64,000 nucleotides of DNA from JAIVGV01 sp032229975 (GTDB lineage: Bacteria; Acidobacteriota; Blastocatellia; Pyrinomonadales; Pyrinomonadaceae), in contig JAVXVG010000001.1 in the NCBI GenBank assembly GCA_032229975.1, positions 1-64,000 on the forward strand, given 5' to 3'. Shown here in pieces: positions 17,319 to 25,351 of the stretch. Below the pieces are notes generated by a model. That model made no database searches and was not told the origin of the DNA. It was given only the letters and a program-made list of their open reading frames with translations. Both the position numbers and the translations under genes were made by a program. The first letter of the stretch is position 1, and each line of letters opens with the position of its first letter.

Positions 17319-19136
17319 TTAGTCTTCCTTCTTCTTCGGTCGCTGGTTGGCGGTGAGGGCGCGCTTGCGCAGGCGGATCGTCGCGGGCGTGACTTCGACC
17401 AGCTCGTCGTCGGCGATGAACTCTAAGGATTGTTCGAGCGAGAGTTCTTTGACGGGGATGAGTCGCATCGCTTCGTCGGCAGAGGCGGCCCGCATGTTCG
17501 TCAGTTTCTTCTCCTTGATGATGTTCACGTCCAAGTCAACGGCGCGCGCGTTCTCGCCGACGATCATGCCCTCGTAAACTTTCGTCGAGGGCCGGATGAA
17601 CATCGTGCCGCGCTCTTGCAGGTTGAAGAGCGCGTAGGTCGTCGAGTCGCCCGCGCGGTCAGCGACGAGTGAGCCGGTCGAGCGACCACGCATCGCGCCC
17701 ATCCACTCCCCCCAACGCAGGAACATCGTGTTCAGCAGGCCCGTCCCCTTCGTCTCGGTCAGAAACTCGCCGCGAAATCCGATCAGGCCCCGTGAGGGCG
17801 TCTCAAACTCCATACGCACGCGCCCCGTGCCGTGATTGACCATCTTCGTCATCTGGCCTTTACGACGCCCCATGGCTTCGGTGACGACGCCGATAAATTC
17901 TTCCGGGCAATCGACCACGACCAACTCCACCGGCTCGAAAGTCACGCCGTCCTTGACGCGCGTGATCACTTGCGGTTTCGAGACCAGCAGTTCATAGCCT
18001 TCGCGTCGCATCATCTCGATGAGGATCGCGAGCTGCAACTCGCCGCGCCCTGATACCTTGAACTGATCCGGCGACTCCGTCTGCTCCACACGGATGGCCA
18101 CGTTGCCAAGCACCTCGCGATCGAGTCGCTCTCCGATCTGGCGCGACGTAACATACTTTCCTTCGCGACCGGCGAAGGGCGAATTGTTCACGCCGAAGAT
18201 CATCGAGATGGTTGGCTCATCAACGGCAATCGGCGGGAGCGCACGCGGGTTGTCCGCGCTCGTGATCGTTTCGCCGATCTCGATCTCGTTGATGCCGGCG
18301 AGCGCGACGATCTCGCCGAAGCGCGCGCCCTCGATAGGCGCGCGCTTCAAACCCTCGAAGGCGTAGAGCTGCGAGACGCGCGTCTTCGTGAGCGTGCCAT
18401 CGAGACGCGCGATGCCGATGGTGTCGCCGACTTTGATCTCGCCGGAGAAGATGCGACCGATGGCGAGCCGACCGACATACTCGTTGTAATCGAGATTAGC
18501 GACGAGCAGTTGCAAAGAGTCGTCGCGTATCTGTCGCGGCGCGGGGATCGTCTCGATGATCTGATCGAAGAGTGGCCGCAAAGTTTTCGAGTCGTCGTCC
18601 AGACTCTTCTTCGCCACGCCGTCGCGCGAGACGGCGTAGAGGATCGGAAACTCGATCTGCGCGTCGGTCGCGTCGAGGTCGAGGAACAACTCGTAGATTT
18701 CGTCAACCACCTCTGCGGGTCGCGCGTCCTGCCGATCTATTTTGTTAACGACGGCGATGACGGGCAGGCGCAACTCCAAAGCCTTACGCAAGACGAAGCG
18801 CGTCTGCGGCAGACAGCCTTCCGCCGCATCGACGAGGAGCATCACGCCGTCAACCATTTTAAGTACGCGCTCGACCTCGCCGCCGAAGTCTGCGTGGCCC
18901 GGCGTGTCGAGGATGTTGATCTTGTAGTCGCCGTAGCGCACCGAAGTGTTCTTCGCCATGATGGTAATGCCGCGCTCGCGCTCCAAGTCCATCGAGTCCA
19001 TCACGCGATCAACGATGTGTTCGTTCGCGCGATACGTCCCCGCCTGTTTGAGCATCGCGTCAACGAGCGTCGTCTTCCCGTGATCGACGTGCGCGATGAT
19101 GGCGATGTTGCGTATGTCTCTTCTCTCTTCAGTCAT
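17319..19136 (-). CDS. typA: ribosome-associated GTPase TypA/BipA
   Basis: A 605-residue translational GTPase of the EF-G family that binds 70S ribosomes and supports ribosome assembly and stress adaptation. Its features are G1 AHVDHGKTTL (near residues 15-24), switch GITIMAKN, G3 DTPGHADFGGEV and G4 VNKIDRQDARP, followed by the BipA-specific C-terminal regions (GREGKYVTSRQIGERL, GFRGEFLTETKGTG). The length is normal. The C-terminus is a short KKKED tail whose stop abuts the word-repeat gap. It is probably transcribed separately from trmL, about 120 bp away. Confidence 0.98.
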   Translation of the reverse strand: MTEERRDIRNIAIIAHVDHGKTTLVDAMLKQAGTYRANEHIVDRVMDSMDLERERGITIMAKNTSVRYGDYKINILDTPGHADFGGEVERVLKMVDGVMLLVDAAEGCLPQTRFVLRKALELRLPVIAVVNKIDRQDARPAEVVDEIYELFLDLDATDAQIEFPILYAVSRDGVAKKSLDDDSKTLRPLFDQIIETIPAPRQIRDDSLQLLVANLDYNEYVGRLAIGRIFSGEIKVGDTIGIARLDGTLTKTRVSQLYAFEGLKRAPIEGARFGEIVALAGINEIEIGETITSADNPRALPPIAVDEPTISMIFGVNNSPFAGREGKYVTSRQIGERLDREVLGNVAIRVEQTESPDQFKVSGRGELQLAILIEMMRREGYELLVSKPQVITRVKDGVTFEPVELVVVDCPEEFIGVVTEAMGRRKGQMTKMVNHGTGRVRMEFETPSRGLIGFRGEFLTETKGTGLLNTMFLRWGEWMGAMRGRSTGSLVADRAGDSTTYALFNLQERGTMFIRPSTKVYEGMIVGENARAVDLDVNIIKEKKLTNMRAASADEAMRLIPVKELSLEQSLEFIADDELVEVTPATIRLRKRALTANQRPKKKED

Positions 19137-19256
19137 AGTCCCTCTGCACAGATCAGTCCGGCGCGTTTTAGCGCGTGTTTAGGAAACGGAAATGATAACA
19201 CGCGGGAGCGTAAAAGCTGAGGCGAGAGACTGCGAGATGAAGCGTTATTGATCTCG

Positions 19257-19712
19257 TCAGAACGCGCTCGTCTGCCGCAACGCTTCGTAGAGCACGATGG
19301 CGACTGCGACGGCGAGATTGAGGCTGCGAACTTTGGGATTGAGGTGCGGAATTGTGACGCAATTCGCCCAGTTTTCGCGCAAAACCTCTTCTGGCAGCCC
19401 CCTTGTCTCGCGTCCGAAGACGAGGCAATCCGATCTAGTGAAACGCCAGTCGGTGTATGAGCGCGTGGCCTTCGTCGTCAGGCAAACGAAGCGCGCATCG
19501 TGGATCGATTCGCGCAACGCGTCGAGATCTTGGTGACGATGCAACTCGACTTCCGACCAGTAGTCGAGCCCGGCGCGACGCAGCGCGCGGTCGTCCATGC
19601 GAAAGCCCGTCACGCCGACGACGTGCAGCGGCACGCGCGTCGCCGCGCACAGACGCGCGACGTTGCCCGTGTTCGGCGGTATCTCAGGCTCGACAAGCGC
19701 GATGCGGATCAT
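19257..19712 (-). CDS. trmL: tRNA (cytidine(34)-2'-O)-methyltransferase
   Basis: A SPOUT-class methyltransferase that 2'-O-methylates the wobble base of tRNA-Leu isoacceptors. The 151 residues match the family length. The motifs are MIRIALVEPEIPPNTGNVAR at the N-terminus, FGRETRGLPEEVL, and the knot region TIPHLNPKVRSLNLAVAVAI that binds S-adenosylmethionine. I chose the ATG at 19712 because upstream codons do not fit the family. No clear ribosome site is seen. It lies between typA and the tiny Lys/Gly/Ala protein on the same strand. Confidence 0.93.
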   Translation of the reverse strand: MIRIALVEPEIPPNTGNVARLCAATRVPLHVVGVTGFRMDDRALRRAGLDYWSEVELHRHQDLDALRESIHDARFVCLTTKATRSYTDWRFTRSDCLVFGRETRGLPEEVLRENWANCVTIPHLNPKVRSLNLAVAVAIVLYEALRQTSAF

Positions 19713-19824
19713 AAAGAAGCATTCAGCGATCAGCCAAGAGATTAACGCGCGTTGTATAGCAAAAACATATAGCGTGTCTTTGCACAGCGAGGGCCAGAGA
19801 GTCTGGCCTGACTGCTGAGTGCTC

Positions 19825-19864
19825 AAAAGAATCGGACGGCGCGCTTCGTGAGCTTCGCCGTCCG
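19825..19864 (-). terminator. Rho-independent terminator of the KGGA-repeat gene
   Basis: On the minus strand CGGACGGCG pairs with CGCCGTCCG (19833-19841 with 19856-19864) around a 14-base loop and is followed by ATTCTTTT. It lies about 80 bp beyond the stop of the 30-residue protein. Confidence 0.75.
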
Positions 19865-19945
19865 GTTTGAATGGTCTATGCAGACCGCAGAGTTTTGTGT
19901 GCGCCAGTTGAGGTTGCTGTTGAGCTACCCTGTCTGGTCTAGGTG

Positions 19946-20038
19946 TTAGCGCTTCTTCGCGCCGCCCTTTTTCGCGCCGCCCTTTTTCGCGCCACCCTTT
20001 TTCGCGCCACCCTTTTTGCCACCTTTTTTAGTTGCCAT
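19946..20038 (-). CDS. 30-residue Lys/Gly/Ala-repeat basic peptide
   Basis: ATG at 20038, TAA at 19946-19948. After MATKKGG the protein is a near-perfect tandem of KKGGA units ending in Arg, so it is highly positively charged and probably unstructured. It has its own apparent transcription unit: a strong promoter (20139-20167), an AAAAGGAG ribosome site 10 bases before the start, and a terminator at 19825-19864. The repeat resembles Lys/Ala-rich tails of bacterial histone H1-like nucleoid proteins, so binding DNA or RNA is a reasonable inference. No family assignment is certain. Confidence 0.65.
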   Translation of the reverse strand: MATKKGGKKGGAKKGGAKKGGAKKGGAKKR

Positions 20039-20138
20039 AAGTCAGTTGCTCCTTTTTCAGTTTGGTTGGTTGTGACCACAAGATGCTGTGCTGTTTTTCG
20101 GCTTGTGGTCTATGCTAAACGGCGCACAACATATTGGA

Positions 20139-20167
20139 CTTATAAACACAATGCGAATAGATGTCAA
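20139..20167 (-). promoter_or_regulatory. strong sigma70-type promoter of the KGGA-repeat gene
   Basis: Read on the minus strand, TTGACA (20162-20167) and TATAAG (20139-20144) are separated by exactly 17 bp, close to the sigma70 consensus. The predicted 5' leader is about 95 nt. The rest of 20039-20376 holds no gene; a short inverted repeat GTCGCG/CGCGAC around a T-run lies near 20181-20202. Confidence 0.75.
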
Positions 20168-20376
20168 CACTTTTATTTTTCGTCGCGCGATTTTTTTCGC
20201 GACCATGTGGCGTGCATGCGTTGAAGAACATCCTTGAGGAGTGATCGACTCACGGTGATCGAGATCGTGCGAGCGCGTTGTCGCTCGTCAGACAGTCGAA
20301 CGAGTCAGACGTGCGGAAGAAGAGCGCGTGGCGCGTTCATGTATGCGAAGAGTTTGATTGATGCGCGCGGGATCGT

Positions 20377-21111
20377 TTAGCGATAGGCGGGCGTGAAGAC
20401 CCAGCGGTCGTGGCGCTCGATGCCGTAGTAGGCGAGGACTGACTTGCGTCGGCTGCGGCTGACGACGCCGATGAAGGGGCCCGTGCCGTTCGACTCGTTG
20501 TCTTCGCCGCCCTGCGGCTCGTCCGCGTCCTTGTTGTTGAGATCGACGAGGCCGGTAACGTTCGCCTGCGGTGCGGCGAAGCCTTTGTAGATGAACTGCT
20601 GCGGGAGCACGCCGCCGTTGTACTTAGCGAGCGATGCCTGAAACTCGATGAAGGCCTTGTCGCTGGCGCGCACGAGTTTCCATTCGCCCTTTGAGGAGAG
20701 CGGATCGGTCGCGGCTTCGCGGCGCAACAACTGGATCGTCTTGATCGAGCCGGGTGGTGTCACGCCTTTGACGAGTTCGTCCATGCTGTTCGGCAGCCGG
20801 CCCATCGCCTGCCAATAACGGAAGATCGCTTCGGCCACCTCTTCGCCGCGCGCGATTGATTCCTTCTCACGTTCGCGCTGCGCCTGCTGCTGGAGACGAG
20901 GCGCGGCGGCAGTAAGCATGAGCGCGAGGATCGTGCAGACTGCGATCAGGGCGACGAGCGTGTAGCCGCGCTCGCCCTCGCGCGCGTCAGGGAGTGCGAC
21001 GCGGGAGCGCATACCGGTTAGTGAGACGCGGGATCGCGAGTCGCTATCTTCAGAGATCGCGACTCGCGTTCGGTCGAGGCTTGAGTTTATTTTATGGCTC
21101 GCCTTCATCAT
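20377..21111 (-). CDS. atypical type II/IV pseudopilin-like protein
   Basis: It carries a prepilin-like segment, GERG followed by YTLVALIAVCTILALML (TM near residues 51-68), and a periplasmic domain of about 170 residues (LPNSMDELVKG, DPLSSKGEWKLVRA). Typical pseudopilins have Phe/Met at +1 and Glu at +5; here +1 is Tyr and +5 is Ala, which suggests a specialised or minor pilin. From the first Met the leader would be about 49 residues; a Met at 21012 gives a more usual 16-residue leader, but neither has a clear ribosome site. It overlaps the upstream PilP-like gene by 20 bp and ends the PilNO cluster. Confidence 0.7.
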   Translation of the reverse strand: MMKASHKINSSLDRTRVAISEDSDSRSRVSLTGMRSRVALPDAREGERGYTLVALIAVCTILALMLTAAAPRLQQQAQREREKESIARGEEVAEAIFRYWQAMGRLPNSMDELVKGVTPPGSIKTIQLLRREAATDPLSSKGEWKLVRASDKAFIEFQASLAKYNGGVLPQQFIYKGFAAPQANVTGLVDLNNKDADEPQGGEDNESNGTGPFIGVVSRSRRKSVLAYYGIERHDRWVFTPAYR

Positions 21112-22009
21112 CGGTCTGTGGCTGCGGGGTGCGTGGGGCCACTCCTCCGGTCGTGCCTTTGGCGTCGCTGAAGGGGAGCGAGTGCTTGATGTTGAGCTGC
21201 GTGTCGATAAACTCGACGGCGCGATCGGAGATGCTCGTGACCTTGAAGCGACCGCCGACGATCTCGCCGCGCTTGACCGTGATCAGATCGCTGCCGGCGT
21301 TTGCCTTGAGGATCGCTTTGTCGTCGCTGTAATGCTTCGTGCCGATGACGCCGATGAAGGTGAACTGCGGCGTCGGCGGCGGCATGACGTTGACGGTCTG
21401 CGTGTTCGAGTAGAGCGCGCCATCGGGCGTGCGGACGATGACGGCGCGCGCGCCGGGCGATTGCAAGAACGCGGCAGGGACAGTTGTAGAGAGTTGCTGC
21501 GGGCCCTTGAAGGTGGTCGGCAATTCCTGATTGTCGATGTAGATGCGCGTCTGCGGCGTGAACTTGTCGCCCGTGACTGAGAGCGCGAAGTCGCCGGTAC
21601 GTGCGAAGACGTTGACGGGTTGAAGCGAGCCAAGCGTGAGCGGTGGAGGCGGCGTGGGCGTGGGCGTCGGCGTCTCGGTCGGCACACCCGCAGCGAGCTT
21701 TTTCGGATCGACCGGCGGGACGTAGAAGGCGAAGATGTTGCGCGCGGCTTCGGGCGCGTAAGACGCCGCGATGATCGAAGGCACTTCGCTCGGCATCGCG
21801 ATTTGATCTTCGTCGGGCGTCGAAGTGTTGACGGTCGCGTTTGCGGCTGCGTGGTTCGAGTTGCGATTCGAGTTGCGATTCGTCGTCGCGGGCTTCGAGT
21901 CGGATGCGAAGAACATGCGGAGGATGAGCACGAGCGCGAGGAGCGGGAGGAGGAGGGCCGCCCCCATCTTATAGCGTTCCGATTGTGTCTTGCCTTCAAA
22001 GAGTGCCAT
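21092..22009 (-). CDS. PilP/GspC-like inner-membrane protein of a pilus or secretion assembly
   Basis: A 305-residue protein with one N-terminal TM (GAALLLPLLALVLILRMFF), an Asn/Thr/Pro-rich linker, an IPT-like middle domain (VNVFARTGDFALSVTGDKF ... GARAVIVRTPDGAL) and a C-terminal region. That region reads like PilP/GspC HR domains (FTFIGVIGTKHYSDDKAILK, SDLITVKRGEIVGGRFKVTSI). Such proteins link inner-membrane PilN/PilO to the outer-membrane secretin. Its position directly after pilO supports the role. Gene order and fold suggest this rather than strong sequence identity. Confidence 0.65.
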   Translation of the reverse strand: MALFEGKTQSERYKMGAALLLPLLALVLILRMFFASDSKPATTNRNSNRNSNHAAANATVNTSTPDEDQIAMPSEVPSIIAASYAPEAARNIFAFYVPPVDPKKLAAGVPTETPTPTPTPPPPLTLGSLQPVNVFARTGDFALSVTGDKFTPQTRIYIDNQELPTTFKGPQQLSTTVPAAFLQSPGARAVIVRTPDGALYSNTQTVNVMPPPTPQFTFIGVIGTKHYSDDKAILKANAGSDLITVKRGEIVGGRFKVTSISDRAVEFIDTQLNIKHSLPFSDAKGTTGGVAPRTPQPQTDDEGEP

Positions 22010-22042
22010 GAGAAATTCCTCGCGCGCGACAACTGTGCCTGC

Positions 22043-22873
22043 CTACTGTGATGTTGATTGCCGCGCGGCGGTTGCGCCGTTCTGATCAGACGAAGACGCG
22101 GAGGCGTTCGCGTTGCGACGGAAGTAGGCGGACATATCGAGTCGCAAGGAGACGCTCGCGCCGCGCGCGGCGTTGCCAGCGCCCGTCTCATTCAAGCCTT
22201 CGAGTTGCACGCCGTTGATGACGACGAAGCGTGGGCTCGATTCAACGTCGCGGATGAAGCGGCGCAGGTTCGCGTAGTTGCCTTCGATGCTGAGGCTGAT
22301 GTCGGTTGCGGGAAAGACGTTCTGCCGGCGACGTGCGCTGCCCGATAGATTACTCGCGACGCGCTGCTGCGACTGCTGCGATGCGCCCGCCTGCGAATCG
22401 TCCTGATAGATGAAGGAGAACTGTGCGCGCGCGAGGCCACTACGTTTGATCTTCTCGTTCAACTCTTCGATCAAACCGCGCTCGCTCTGATCGCGCGGGA
22501 CGAGCGACTCGGTCTCGAAGTGCGCGAGGCTCTGCCTGATCTTATCGACCGTCTCATCGACGCCGCGCTTCTGATCGCGGTTCTCACCCGCCGAGCGAAT
22601 CTGCGTCTGCAACTGTTGACGCTCGCGCTCGAGGCTCGCACGGTTCAAATTTTCAGGGACGAGCAGCAGGAAGTATGCGGCGAAGGCTAAGGCGAGCAAC
22701 GCGACGGCGCAGGCTAACGCGATCACTTCCGGCACGCCGAGGAAACTCGTGCGACGCGAGCGGCGCAGCTTCGCGAGGCGGCCCGCGAACTGCTCGCGAC
22801 GCGCATCGCCCGCGCGCACTTGATCTCCCGCGTGCGTCGCGCCCGTGTCGGTCGTGTGAACTTCGCGCTTCAT
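22043..22873 (-). CDS. pilO: PilO-like inner-membrane assembly protein
   Basis: A 276-residue protein with a basic cytoplasmic N-terminus and one TM (VIALACAVALLALAFAAYFLLL). A coiled-coil stretch follows (RASLERERQQLQTQIR ... VDETVDKIRQSL), then a ferredoxin-like domain (SIEGNYANLRRFIRDVESSPRFVVING), the usual PilO layout. In type IV pili PilO forms a heterodimer with PilN that aligns the motor and secretin. The start overlaps the pilN stop by four bases, indicating translational coupling. The C-terminus is Ser/Asn/Gln-rich. Confidence 0.8.
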   Translation of the reverse strand: MKREVHTTDTGATHAGDQVRAGDARREQFAGRLAKLRRSRRTSFLGVPEVIALACAVALLALAFAAYFLLLVPENLNRASLERERQQLQTQIRSAGENRDQKRGVDETVDKIRQSLAHFETESLVPRDQSERGLIEELNEKIKRSGLARAQFSFIYQDDSQAGASQQSQQRVASNLSGSARRRQNVFPATDISLSIEGNYANLRRFIRDVESSPRFVVINGVQLEGLNETGAGNAARGASVSLRLDMSAYFRRNANASASSSDQNGATAARQSTSQ

Positions 22874-23535
22874 CGTGTCGCCTCCGTCGCGAAAGATGCG
22901 CGCGCGATCTCTTTCTCACCTGTATCTCGCGAAGCGGAGTCGTCCTTCGAGTTCGAGTTCGCAGGTCTCGAAGCCGAAGGCGCATAGCGCACGCGCAGGG
23001 TCGCTTCAATCCCTGCTTCGCCTTTGGGGGCGGGCGTCTGCGTGAGCAGGTCTGCGGAGAAGATACCGGAATGGGCCATCGTGCCGAGCATATCGGTCAC
23101 GTCGCCAGCGTTATGCGCGATGACGGCGAGTTCGAGTTGGGCCAGTGAGCGGCCCGTCCCGCTGCCGTTGATGTCGCGCACGGTGATGCGCGAGACGCGC
23201 ACGCCTTGCGGCAGAGTCGTTTCGAGATCGGCGAAGAGGCGCGACCAAGAGAAGTTTTTGCGATCAACGATGAGATGCGCGGCGTCGAGCGCGCGTCGCT
23301 CGTCTTCGGTGAGCGAGCCGTTAATCTCGCCCGCCTCTTTCCGCAGCGCGTCCGACTCCGTGCGCAGCCCGCGCACATCCTGCTCGACAGCGAGCGTGTG
23401 CGCGCGTGCATCGCGCCACTGCGTCAGCGTGAAGAAGAGCGCGACGACCGAGACGAGCGCAACGACAGACGCGACCGTCCACGGCAGCGTGCGGTTGCGA
23501 AAAGGCTGGCTCGCGAGATTGAGGTTTTCGATCAC
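22870..23535 (-). CDS. pilN: PilN-like inner-membrane assembly protein
   Basis: A 221-residue protein starting GTG at 23535. MIENLNLASQPFRNR at the N-terminus matches the conserved PilN motif that binds PilM. One TM (TVASVVALVSVVALFFTL), a coiled coil and a periplasmic domain (LPQGVRVSRITVRDINGS) follow. It opens the pilN-pilO-PilP-like-pseudopilin set. PilM and the PilQ secretin are not in this window, so the remaining machinery must lie elsewhere. The gap to the next upstream gene holds a word-repeat hairpin. Confidence 0.82.
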   Translation of the reverse strand: MIENLNLASQPFRNRTLPWTVASVVALVSVVALFFTLTQWRDARAHTLAVEQDVRGLRTESDALRKEAGEINGSLTEDERRALDAAHLIVDRKNFSWSRLFADLETTLPQGVRVSRITVRDINGSGTGRSLAQLELAVIAHNAGDVTDMLGTMAHSGIFSADLLTQTPAPKGEAGIEATLRVRYAPSASRPANSNSKDDSASRDTGEKEIARASFATEATR

Positions 23536-23749
23536 TTAGATTTTCTCAGGTCTTGTCTCGCGCGGGGAACTACTTAACAGGTCGGGCGTCGTCGCTTGCA
23601 TCCGAAGCGAAAGCATAACCCGCGCGCGATAGGGGCGCAAACCGACAGCGCAGAGGGCAAAATAGCGAGCCCACGCGAAGCGTTTACACGCTCCGACGCA
23701 CGCGCGAGTTGCAGAAATGTTCGAGATGAATCTGTGAGGACGCGAGTTT

Positions 23750-23880
23750 GATTGCGGATTGTGAAAGTCTGGAATCTGAAATCCCAGATTTCAAACTCCA
23801 GATTCCAGACTTTCACCCATCGAGCAAGTCTCACCCATTCCTACGCTCTCAACTTGCTCTCAATCCGCATTCCGCAATCG
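23750..23880. repeat. nested word-repeat hairpin in the 347-bp gap between the secreted trio and pilN
   Basis: GTGAAAGTCTGGAATCTG (23761-23778) pairs perfectly over 18 bp with its complement ending at 23816, with further AATCTGAAATC words inside. Outer GATTGCGGATT (23750-23760) pairs with AATCCGC and CCGCAATC near 23862-23879, ending directly at the stop of the secreted-protein gene. The remainder of 23536-23749 shows nothing I can support. Confidence 0.8.
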
Positions 23881-23882
23881 TC

Positions 23883-24857
23883 TTACTGCCGGGGCGTGCC
23901 GGTCGCCTGACTGATGACGCGCGAGTTGATGACTTTGCCCGCAGTGTCGAGCGTTAACTCGATGACCGCGCCGCTCGTGTCGCGCACGCGTCTGAGCGTC
24001 TGGCCCGCGCTGTTCGTCGTGTCGCCGCCGACACGCGCGAGATCGAGGACGTTGCCGACCGTGCGCTGGTTGACGATGCCGCCCGAAGAATCGACCGTGC
24101 GCTCGACGAGATTGCCCGCGCGATCAACCGTGCGCTGCAAGGTCTGTCCGACGGTGTTGACCGTCTGACTGAGGAGGCCGCCGGGCTGCGCCACGTTGTT
24201 CAACGTCTGCCCGACCGTGCCGACCGTGCGATCCACGACGCCGCCCGGTTGCAGCGCGGTGTTCGCCACGCCGCCGACCGTGCCGACCGTGTTATCGACG
24301 CTTTGCAAGAGTCGTTCGAGTATCTGCGGATTGCGGTCGATGGTGGTGAGCGTGCGGTCGATGATGGCCGCGACGTTGTCGAGCCTGACCTTCAACAAGA
24401 CTTCCGCACGCACGCCCTTGATCGTCAACTTCACCTTATCAATGCTCGCGTCCGCGCCCGCGCTCAAAGCGAGCAGGTTGGCGAGTCGCGCATCGAGCGA
24501 AACTTTTGCGCGCAGGTTCTCGACTTCGAGCGTGATCTCATCGACCGAAAGATTCGGCACGTCCAAGAGCACGTCGGGATCGCCCGATGCAGCTTCGCGC
24601 TGACGGCGCGCGCTCGAATCGCGCTGTCGCTGCAAGTCGTCCTGCGAGAGCGGGCGCACGGTGGGCGCGGGGCTTGGGCGCGACGTTGTTTGTTGACCGG
24701 CCCTCGTCGCCGTTGAGCGACCCGTGATCGAAGCGTTGTCATCGCCGCTCGAAGTGGTGGTTGTCTCCGGCGTCGGCGTCTGCGCCGAGGCGATGCCGAC
24801 GCAGAGCGCGAAGGCGAATACGAAAATAGCGCAAGTGGGTTTGAGCATTTTGATCAC
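23883..24857 (-). CDS. secreted repeat-containing protein, unknown function
   Basis: A 324-residue protein starting GTG at 24857, eight bases after a GGAGGAG ribosome site. The signal peptide (MLKPTCAIFVFAFALCVGIASA) is followed by a Thr/Ser/Arg-rich segment, then a helical domain (LLDVPNLSVDEITLEVENLR ... VKLTIKGVRAEVLLKVRLDN). The region after residue 180 is built from repeats around TVGTVGQTLNNV and related Thr/Val/Gly/Gln strands, with Pro-Gly-Gly spacers. It is the last of three secreted proteins encoded together upstream of pilN. The fold suggests a fibrous or membrane-associated surface protein; function unknown. Confidence 0.65.
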   Translation of the reverse strand: MIKMLKPTCAIFVFAFALCVGIASAQTPTPETTTTSSGDDNASITGRSTATRAGQQTTSRPSPAPTVRPLSQDDLQRQRDSSARRQREAASGDPDVLLDVPNLSVDEITLEVENLRAKVSLDARLANLLALSAGADASIDKVKLTIKGVRAEVLLKVRLDNVAAIIDRTLTTIDRNPQILERLLQSVDNTVGTVGGVANTALQPGGVVDRTVGTVGQTLNNVAQPGGLLSQTVNTVGQTLQRTVDRAGNLVERTVDSSGGIVNQRTVGNVLDLARVGGDTTNSAGQTLRRVRDTSGAVIELTLDTAGKVINSRVISQATGTPRQ

Positions 24858-24901
24858 GAACTTTCTCCTCCGAAGAAGTTTTGACGAATAACGCGAAACC
24901 T

Positions 24902-25351
24902 TCAAGGCACGACCGGCGGCGACTCATTCACAGACGGCGCGGGGCGACGCGCATCGAGCACGCGGCGCAGTGCGTCGAGCGAAGCGCGGAAGCGAACGTG
25001 CCCCTGCACGTTTCTGAGCAGCACGTCGATCCGCTCTGCTCCGACCGCGACGCCGACGCGCAGGGCCAGCCCGCGCGCGCTCTCGTCGCCCGCGCTAATC
25101 TCGGTCGAGGCGAAAAAGTTTTGCTCGGTGATGCGCCGCTCGAGAATGTTCAGATCGAAATCTTCGTCCGCTTCGCCGCTCGATGTGCTCGTCTGTGCGG
25201 TCTGCGGAGCGCGAGTCTGCGTGGCCGGATGCTGCGGCGATGCGACGCGCTGACGCCCGCTCGCAGGCGACTGCGCTCCGCACGTGACGGCACATGCGAT
25301 GAGCAGAGTCGTCGCCATGCACACAGACGACAAAGAGAAGGCCCGACTCAT
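24902..25351 (-). CDS. secreted protein of the envelope trio, unknown function
   Basis: A 149-residue protein starting ATG at 25351, after GAGGAGACTGAA. It has a signal peptide (SVCMATTLLIACAVTCGA), a Gln/Ala/Ser/Thr-rich stretch and a domain of about 80 residues (FDLNILERRITEQNFFAST ... VGAERIDVLLRNVQGHVRF). The start overlaps the stop of the upstream gene by four bases, so the two are translationally coupled. A longer upstream open frame is Arg/His-rich and is not credible protein. I recognise no family. Confidence 0.7.
   Translation of the reverse strand: MSRAFSLSSVCMATTLLIACAVTCGAQSPASGRQRVASPQHPATQTRAPQTAQTSTSSGEADEDFDLNILERRITEQNFFASTEISAGDESARGLALRVGVAVGAERIDVLLRNVQGHVRFRASLDALRRVLDARRPAPSVNESPPVVP

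Noticed and set aside
20181..20202. Terminator for the pilin operon
   Set aside because: The GTCGCG/CGCGAC inverted repeat has its T-run in the loop, not after the stem on the minus strand.
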